A DNA stretch of 64,000 nucleotides from Triticum aestivum (Eukaryota; Streptophyta; Magnoliopsida; Poales; Poaceae), in the NCBI RefSeq assembly GCF_018294505.1, contig NC_057797.1, forward strand, positions 127,973,116-128,037,115, read 5' to 3'. The notes under the pieces were generated by a model. The model had not been told where the DNA came from. It saw only the letters and a list, made by a program, of their open reading frames with translations, and made no database searches. This document shows, piece after piece, positions 57,535 through 64,000 of the stretch. The position numbers were made by a program, and so were the translations under genes. How positions within the stretch are numbered: the stretch's first letter is position 1; the number at the start of each line of letters is the position of its first letter.

Positions 57535-58333
57535 TTAGGCAGAGATGTTGACGATCTCCCTTGCCCTGCCGAGGGCGAGGCGTAGCGAGGTTGGGGACTC
57601 GACTTCCTCCTCGCTAATGGGCTCCATACGTGTAGTGCTGCGCAGAGCGGGCGGAGCGGTTGCCAGGGGCGGAGCAACATGTACAGGAGTGGGCGCGAAG
57701 GTTGGTGTAGTGCGCGCTGGAGTGGGTGCAATGACTTGGTTAAATTCTTCGGTAGAAGGCAGGCGACGAGTAGGCGTAAAAGATGCTGATGACGAGACAA
57801 AAGTCGGTGGCGGAGCGAGGTAGGAGCTCCCTCCTGTTGGCAGCACAGCCATGGACTGAGTCCATGCGGGTAGCTACGAAGTCGTCCACCAGGTTGTCGA
57901 AGGCTGCCTCCAGGGCCCGGAGATACTCAATGAGCATCTCAAAAGCCTCGTCTCGTTCTCCTCTGGGGCAGGAGTATGCGTAGTGACAGGTGTAAGGCAC
58001 ATGGCACGGAAGATAACGGTAACGACGAGTCTTCATCACGGGAAGGACATCCCTGAGACGAGCTATCGCCTCGCGGGCTGCCATCTGCATAGCATGCCTC
58101 TCCGTAGGCATGGCTCTTCCCACGAACCGGAAGCGGCGTAACTCACCACGCCCTCCCCTGAACTGCACCGCGGCCTGGTGCATGGTCAGACTGTCGTTGA
58201 CTCGGTGCTGGTAGAGTGTGAAGACTGGGCGCACGGATGGCCCCATCGCGACCTGAACGATGGAAGAAAGAAGCTTGACGAACCCATCGGGCACGTTGGC
58301 GAAGGTCTGAGACTCGCAGCTGACGTCGGCCAT
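57535..58333 (-). pseudogene. Element H extra ORF between primer site and gag
   Basis: An ATG at 58333 opens a 197-codon frame (MADVSCESQTFANVPDGFVK, RRFRFVGRAMPTERHAMQMA, YLRALEAAFDNLVDDFVA). It appears to shift near 57,850 into the frame that continues GGSSYLAPPPTFVSSSASF and ends REIVNISA at 57535. That would be one protein of about 265 residues: a mixed alpha-helical N-terminus and a Pro/Thr/Ala-rich tail. It is in the same orientation as gag and before it. I do not recognise the domain. Confidence 0.55.
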
Positions 58334-58481
58334 CTACAAAAGTAGGCAAAATTCTGCAGGGTCAGATCATAAATTTATGCTGACTGACAGAAAATGACTA
58401 CCATTGCAAAAATATAAATTAGCTCTATCAGGCTAATAACCAATTAGCGATCGCACCTAGTGGCTTCCTACAGTCAGCCTG

Positions 58482-58493
58482 GCTCTGGTACCA
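58482..58493 (-). promoter_or_regulatory. Element H primer-binding site
   Basis: TGGTACCAGAGC on the minus strand, four bases inside the 5' LTR. One mismatch to the usual initiator-Met TGGTATCAGAGC. Confidence 0.8.
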
Positions 58494-58497
58494 AGCT

Positions 58498-61400
58498 TGT
58501 CACGACCGGTTTTCCAATAAAAATATTTATTGATAAACCAGTCTTTTGAGTCCAGTATGAGAGAAATCCTCCTCACTGGTAGACAATTCCTTGATACAAT
58601 AAGCCAGTAGCATAAAAATATATTACAGGGTTGAACTGTGGCTGCTCAACCAAATTATTACAAGCACGCCAATAATCATACATAATGGCGGACAGAACAC
58701 AGTGGTGTGGAGACATACTACTGACTCAAGGATAGGCTGGTGGTGGAAAAACACAGCGGGAAGGGAAATACAAGACTCTAAGAATATCATTTCATCGAAC
58801 GTCGGGGTGAGGCTCGATAAATTTATTTGGTAGCGGAAGCGGATATAAAACAGTGGCCAAATCCAGGGTCGCACGAGACTGACTGGGACTCCTCTAAGTG
58901 TCGGACTCGCTATCGAACTCTTCATCCATGAGATCGCCTTCGTCAGCATCTGGCCAAATCAACAAGCCAGTGAGTACTTTGAAAGTACTCGCAAGACAGT
59001 TCGGACGTAAGATATAACAAATGCATGCATGGATGCAACATGATTAATTCCTTAATGCACAATAAATAAAATTGGCATAACGGGTAAGTAAAAAGGGAAA
59101 ACGGCGGTAGTCCGCCTGAAATTTCACAGAACATAAATAAGGACCGATCGGCTGTCTGAAGCGACGCCTCGAAAGGTGAACAAATAAAAATAAGGAGAAT
59201 GATGCCACAGTCGGGCATCTTAGCGACACCACATAAAGGGCTTTAAAAGAAATGCCACGGTCGGACGTCTGAGCGACATCACAGAAAGGGCTTTAAAAGA
59301 AATGCCACAGTTGGACGTCTGAGCGACATCGCAGAAAGAGCTTTAAAAGAAATGCCACAGTCGGACGTCTGAGCGACATCACAAAAAGGGCTTTTATTCA
59401 CAAGTAAATAATACTCATAATAAACATTCAATTCATGAAAACAAACGGGTTAGTCCATCCACAGGGATAATCATTCAATCGGACTTAGCACTCATGCGAT
59501 TCACCGGAGTCTCTGTCATCAAAGCTGACAATTGATTAGGATAAGATGGAACGAAACTTGACATGGAAGAGATGATTTGGAGGAATATATGACTCTGCAG
59601 AGTTTGTACAAAATTTTTCCCACAGTCAACGGATTTCCGTAGTCACGAAGGACTAGTTCCGTTTATGGTATTTCGGAAGAAAACACAGCTAACCGGTACA
59701 CACCCATCCTACCTCTCGATGCTAGGAATCACCCTAGTCATCGTCCAAGAAAAACTTTTGAGACGGGGAGATCACAATCTCGAATAGCATGGGATCAAAT
59801 TTATATACGCGCGCTCTAAGGGGTGCCCCCCTCTCGGTCCCAACCGGAAACACCCATGCCCCCTGACCGGATGACTGGCTTTAATCCAGGGCCATGGAAC
59901 CATCATCACGGCCTCTCCTCTTTGGTGTGTACCATGCAAGCGGTTTGCAACTTACTAAACCATATTCCTTGCGGAAAACATGTGGTAGTACAAGAAAGGA
60001 AATGATAGGTACTGGACCGATATTGTTTGACACTGAAGTCACATAGTCTAGCGTAAGACTGGCATGCTACAACACTGCCATCATACCCATCCTCATGCCA
60101 ACACATGGCCATTCATATTCACATACATCCACGTATGGATCATTGAACTCACTCACCTTATTATCACATGAAATAACGTTCATCGATATGCTCACCGGCA
60201 TGCCATGAAACTAACTAAATGCAAAACATGCCAAGACACTCATCATATCAAAAGTTCAAACATGCTTGCCTAGTTCAGAGTAGTCGGAGCCTAGCTCGGT
60301 GAAGTTCGCGGCCCCGTCACCTCCTTCGGTATCTACGGTTTAAAGAAAATATATGTGCTAACGTAAATACCAAGGAGAGCACAGAAGGTAAACCAAATAT
60401 TTTTCAAATAAATCTGATAAAAAACTAGACAAAATTTTAAAGAGAACAGAAAAAGAATCAATCAAAAATACTTTTCTGATTAAAAGTTATAAGGGTTTTT
60501 GTCCAGGGACTTATCTGTAATGAAACAGAAGATTTCCAGGGGCTAGTTTATAAAAACAGAAAACGCTTCGGTAGCGACTACGCCAGCCCGAAGAGAAAGC
60601 GCATTCTGCCCGAAGGCGCTTCCAGAAAACGATTCGAAGAGAGAGCAGAGAGGCTGACGGTGGGGTCCCACCCGTCAGGTTCAAATGTTCAAACGGGGCG
60701 GCAGAGTTCGCCGGCGCCCGAGAGCCGCGGTGGTCGCCGGCGGCGATCCACGGCGAGGCAGAGAGATCGGGGAGTACCTCCGTGCTCGGGGTACCCTTCC
60801 GCATCAGTTGATGGTGGTGTTGGTCGCCGGTGAGCACCACGTCGACGGTGGTCTCAACTCCGGCGGACGGTGGTTCGGGCGTGGATGGAGCTCGTCGGAG
60901 AGGGCTGCAAAGATTAAATTGAAGAGGGGGTTATGCTCCTGGCAACTAGAGAAGGTAACGAACGGGGTTTGAGCGCCGGAGATGGCCTCACCAGAACGAA
61001 TCGGGCTGGAGGCCGAGGCGGGGCGAGGCGGCCGGAGCTGGGGGAGGAGACCTCCTCGAGGTCCCCCTAGTGGCCTGGCGGGGTGTTGGTGAGTAGTGGG
61101 GGTGCTGCGTGCACGAGAGTGAGCTCGGGACCCCTTTATATAGGCGGTCCGAGGCGGTTGCCGTGAACGAGGATCACCGGCGAGCGATTACGGTGGCGCA
61201 GTGCTCAGTCGGGGTGGTTAGGGGTCGAGCATCATCACGGAGGTTCAATGGTTCCGTTTTAGTGCTAAACTGGCCGGGGTTTGGGTGTTTGGGTCGAGCT
61301 CGACAGAACGGTGAGGGTGCGGGCCCGTCGGCGGCGGAGAGCGCGTTCCGTGCTTGCCGGCCACGGTGGCTGTGCTACGGGTGTGCGCTGGCGTGCATGA

Positions 61401-62422
61401 GGCCACGCGGAGAGCCAGGGAGCAATGGGCGGCGCGGAACGGCGTTCTGCCGTGGTGTGCCTCCTGTCGGCCGCCACGGGAGGTCCCGACGCCGCAGAAG
61501 ACGCCGGCGAGGGCGGGCCAGCGCGCTACCGACGCCAGGAAGGCTCCACGCACACGTGTGCAGCTTCGGACAAGAGGAATCGGCGGCGAGGAACGTGCCA
61601 AGGGCACTGTGGCCGCGTGACTGAAACTGACGGACGGAAGATGACACTGAAACTGAATTTTCTGAACTTTGAACAGTAACAGTGCCCACCAGGTGTTCGA
61701 CCGAATGAAATTGGCCTCTGGTGATTTTTCCTTGAGCTGATTTTTGGTGCAGTGGCTTCTCATTGCTCAAATAGGTTGCCTGAATTTTGGTGGAATTTTT
61801 GGAGGAGTGTAGATATGAATTTCACCAAATTTGGCAAATCTGGTCCAAACTTGCAGAGACTGTATTTTGAAAAATTTGAAAAGAGGAGGAGTGGATCAAG
61901 ATGGTTCTGGGTTGTGGGTTCAAAGGACAATCCAGGAGAATTGGTTTGAGGTCAAAACTCAAATGCAATAGGGCACTTGCTTTGAAAATCTCTCAGGCTC
62001 CAAATAATTTTCAGAATTGAATTGAGGGAAAAAAATAATTAGAATAAAATCCAAAAGCAGTTTGGATTAGTTGGGACAGAGAATTTAGGTTGATCACAAG
62101 GGGGAGGGGAGGTTTTGGAGGGGTTTTACCACATGGGCAAAAATGCCAAGTCATGGTGGTTCCAAGATATGAAAATCCCAAATTTCATGGAGTTTCTTTT
62201 TAAAAGAAAAAGATTAAACTCCCAAAATAATTTTGGGAGAGAACCAACAGAGAAGAAGTTTCAAAAGGTCAAACACCAAAGTTTGAAGCAAGAATAAAGA
62301 CCTTGCCAAAGGAAAGAAAGTTTTTTAAGAGGAAGGTTTTCTGGAAAATTTTAAATGGCCTCTTTTCAAAAACCACAAAGTTTTTTTGCTGGAAACCAAA
62401 GTAAAAAATTTAGAGTGTCACA
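58498..62422 (-). repeat. Element H 5' LTR (3,925 bp)
   Basis: Copy of 48664-52738 with four rather than seven 50-bp units (59202-59401). TATATAAA is intact on the minus strand at 61135-61142. It ends GAGTGTCACA before ACTGT. Confidence 0.93.
59202..59401. repeat. Four 50-bp tandem units in the H 5' LTR
   Basis: Same units as 49368-49717. Units 1, 2 and last correspond one to one; the three-unit difference accounts for the full 150-bp LTR length difference. Confidence 0.92.
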
Positions 62423-62427
62423 ACTGT
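62423..62427. repeat. Target-site duplication of element H, right copy (ACTGT)
   Basis: Equals 48659-48663. Confidence 0.93.
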
Positions 62428-62435
62428 AGAATCAT

Positions 62436-63320
62436 TTAGGATGTGAGCTTGTCAATCTGAATGTGGAGGTACACCAGCTTAGCCCTGGCCAGCAGCTTGG
62501 GCAGAATTGTGAAGAATGTCAGCTCGTGCACGGCGACGTCACCGGGATCCTTGCTGCTTGTCACCTCCATTTCCACCTTGACGGCGTCGGTCCTGCCTTT
62601 GGGCTCCCCCGGTGGTCGTTCGCCCACAGCTTGGCTACCTAGTGCGGAAGTGGGGACGACCCCGCTCTGATGCAGACGACCGACACGGCGATAGGTGCGC
62701 CGATGTCGAGCACGCAGCCAACCAAGAAAAACATGCAACCGTCCTCCTCCGCAAACAGCAAGAGTCGTGGCTCCGATAGTGGCACTTGCAGCTGGAGCAC
62801 CTTGCTGTACTGGATCCTATGCACGGGCATAGGATGCACGATGCTGATGTGGTGGGAGAGTGCCGGCGGTGGGCCTTCATAGCCGCAGACGGGCATGGGG
62901 CATTTCCAGGGCGCGAGCGGACACACGCTCTGGTGATCGGCGAGCTTGTGGTAAGTGACGTAGAGCCCACAGCCTTCATGCAGGCACTCCACCCTCACTG
63001 AGGAGAGGATGGCGTCCATCGCCGTGTTCCGCACGTCGAAGCCACTGCCGTGCTCGCACGTCTGGCACTGCCGCTGGTTCCCGGGGCGCTCGACGCAGCA
63101 GTCCGCGCAGGCCAGGTGCCCTCCCTTGCAGTGCACAAATCAATCGAACAACACATCAATCAAGAAACCTGCACCTTGCTCGGTCAGCCGAACAGAGAAG
63201 GTGTATTCGAACCTCATACACTGGAGGCTTGAAGGGGCGAAGGCACAAGGGGCAGTGGAGCAAGGTGAGGTCCATCGAGACCATAGAGAGCTCCATCGTC
63301 GGGTCATGTTCCGTTTGCAT
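62436..63320 (-). pseudogene. SINA-like E3 ubiquitin ligase gene, broken
   Basis: Exon 1 (63320-63213) has the first half of a RING finger (LLHCPLCLRPFKPPVYE) and donor GAG/GTTCGA. Exon 2 (from 63130) has the second half (CKGGHLACADCC, CQTC) and a SIAH-type zinc finger (VECLHEGCGLYVTYHKLADH, then C-X6-C-X4-C and two His near 62,875). The substrate-binding C-terminus ends VYLHIQIDKLTS and TAA at 62436. SINA-family proteins attach ubiquitin to target proteins. Lesions: the intron acceptor is AC (63132-63131) instead of AG, a TAG at 62639-62641, and a one-base frame change near 62,600. The N-terminal extension of relatives is missing; a stop lies upstream near 63,387. Probably a pseudogene, although a different splice form cannot be excluded. 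Confidence 0.8.
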
Positions 63321-64000
63321 GATCTCACCCTCCTCGTAATCTCGCCCTCCTCGTGCACAACCATCTCTCGCCTTATTAGGGCTGGGGCATTACAAAGCTT
63401 TACCATCACATATTCATACTACTTCAAGGTGCATTAAATAAACACATGCAAGTATTAAAAGGAGAGTCATGGCATGCATGCATGTGTTGTAATTAATGCA
63501 TCGGTAAATGCAAATTATTGAAATATATCGAGTGCAGTGCTTTGATGTGTTGCGTCAACTCGTACAAGACCGAGAAGTTTGATTTACTACAACGCCATCT
63601 CGCCTTAACCGCACCTTCCTTTGGCTGCATGACAGGTGGGCCACCCTCCTATTGGGCCCACCTGTCATACATGCAAAGGCATGAGCAGTAAGTCAATGAA
63701 GTTGCGTCCCTCCCTCGCCCATGAGCGTGGTGGCTGGCAGGACTAGGAGAAGCTTTCGTTCTCTACACGCTCTCCCTCCCGCACACCGTGGACATGCAGC
63801 AGTTCAATCGGTGTCAGATGGCCAGAAGCATATTGTAGTACTCCTCCACTGTGGTAGTACTCCATCATTGTTCGACTTCCTAAAGAGGCGAAGAGCCAAG
63901 CCAAGCCCAGACGCTCGTGTGGCAGTTTCATGTGTAGAGTAGTCTAGGATAGCGTGTATCGTGGCTGTAAGCTTTAAAATCATTGGGGCTGGCTCCATGC
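63321..64000. other. Upstream flank of the SINA-like gene
   Basis: No convincing coding sequence. It contains a 29-bp match to 48380-48408 (at 63540-63568) and a hairpin-forming inverted repeat at 63619-63678. It may include the former promoter of the SINA-like gene, but no clear TATA element was seen. Confidence 0.5.
63619..63678. repeat. Inverted repeat, arms about 22 bp
   Basis: The left arm contains GCATGACAGGTGGGCC and the right arm GGGCCCACCTGTCATACATGC, with a short AT/CT loop. Could be a small MITE remnant; no clear target duplication. Confidence 0.55.

Larger units (their letters stand above)
48664..62422 (-). mobile_element. Element H: complete Ty3/Gypsy chromovirus (Tekay-like)
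   Basis: The 13,759-bp element has LTRs of 4,075 and 3,925 bp, an ACTGT target duplication, an initiator-Met-like primer site, an extra 5' frame, gag-pol with chromodomain and a polypurine tract. Outside a tandem array I hand-counted about 37 LTR differences, near 1% and mostly transitions, suggesting roughly 0.4 million years at 1.3e-8 per site per year. gag-pol has two stops and one frameshift, so this copy is not autonomous. It lies 13 bp past the stop codon of the SINA-like gene. Confidence 0.95.

Noticed and set aside
1..64000. tRNA, rRNA, riboswitch or organellar insertions
   Set aside because: None recognised on reading both strands; the only tRNA-like matches are short retrotransposon primer-binding sites.

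Overview
The window looks like an intergenic stretch of a Triticeae (wheat, Aegilops or barley type) nuclear genome. The evidence is its composition: nested LTR retrotransposons of several kilobases each, a BARE/Angela-type LTR, a CACTA transposon with GGCCCAT-rich subterminal repeats, Stowaway-type MITEs, and one degraded plant gene. I saw no bacterial or organellar genes, rRNA, tRNA or CRISPR. Family names such as Fatima, Angela, SIRE/Maximus and Tekay are from memory of sequence style, not from a search.

Left third (1-20317, with 29980-31955): Tat-lineage Ty3/Gypsy elements, all on the minus strand. Element A (1-2844) runs off the left edge. Element B (2949-3750 plus 12771-13774) is split by element C (3756-12770), which is complete with 481-bp LTRs and an ACGAG target duplication. 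C keeps gag and protease but has no reverse transcriptase, RNase H or integrase. Element E (13775-20317 plus 29980-31955) is a different family that cuts into B. B, C and E each carry, on the opposite (plus) strand near the 3' LTR, a gene whose first exon is of the Pfam 'putative gypsy type transposon' (Transposase_28) kind. In C and E I could trace this antisense gene through six exons with the same intron phases.

Middle (20318-29979): a complete Copia element F of SIRE/Maximus style. It has 1.82-kb LTRs, a TCTTG target duplication and an open 1132-residue pol frame, but only a remnant of gag. It interrupts the integrase of E.

31956-48663: a decayed plus-strand chromovirus G (gag, protease, RT, RNase H, integrase, chromodomain) with a 4.07-kb 3' LTR. 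It is followed by a fragment of an Angela/BARE LTR, then a truncated CACTA element with ORF2-like exons and a Stowaway MITE, and then a cluster of palindromic MITEs.

Right (48664-64000): a complete minus-strand chromovirus H (13.76 kb, ACTGT target duplication). Its two LTRs differ in length by exactly three copies of a 50-bp repeat, and it has an extra open frame upstream of gag. H sits 13 bp beyond the stop codon of a SINA-like E3 ubiquitin ligase gene (62436-63320), the only host gene seen. That gene carries a nonsense codon, a frameshift and a lost splice acceptor.

Insertion order supported by interruption: C and E into B, F into E, G into the Angela LTR, H beside the SINA gene. Hand-counted LTR differences rank the complete elements H (about 1%), F (about 1.6%) and C (about 3.7%), from youngest to oldest.
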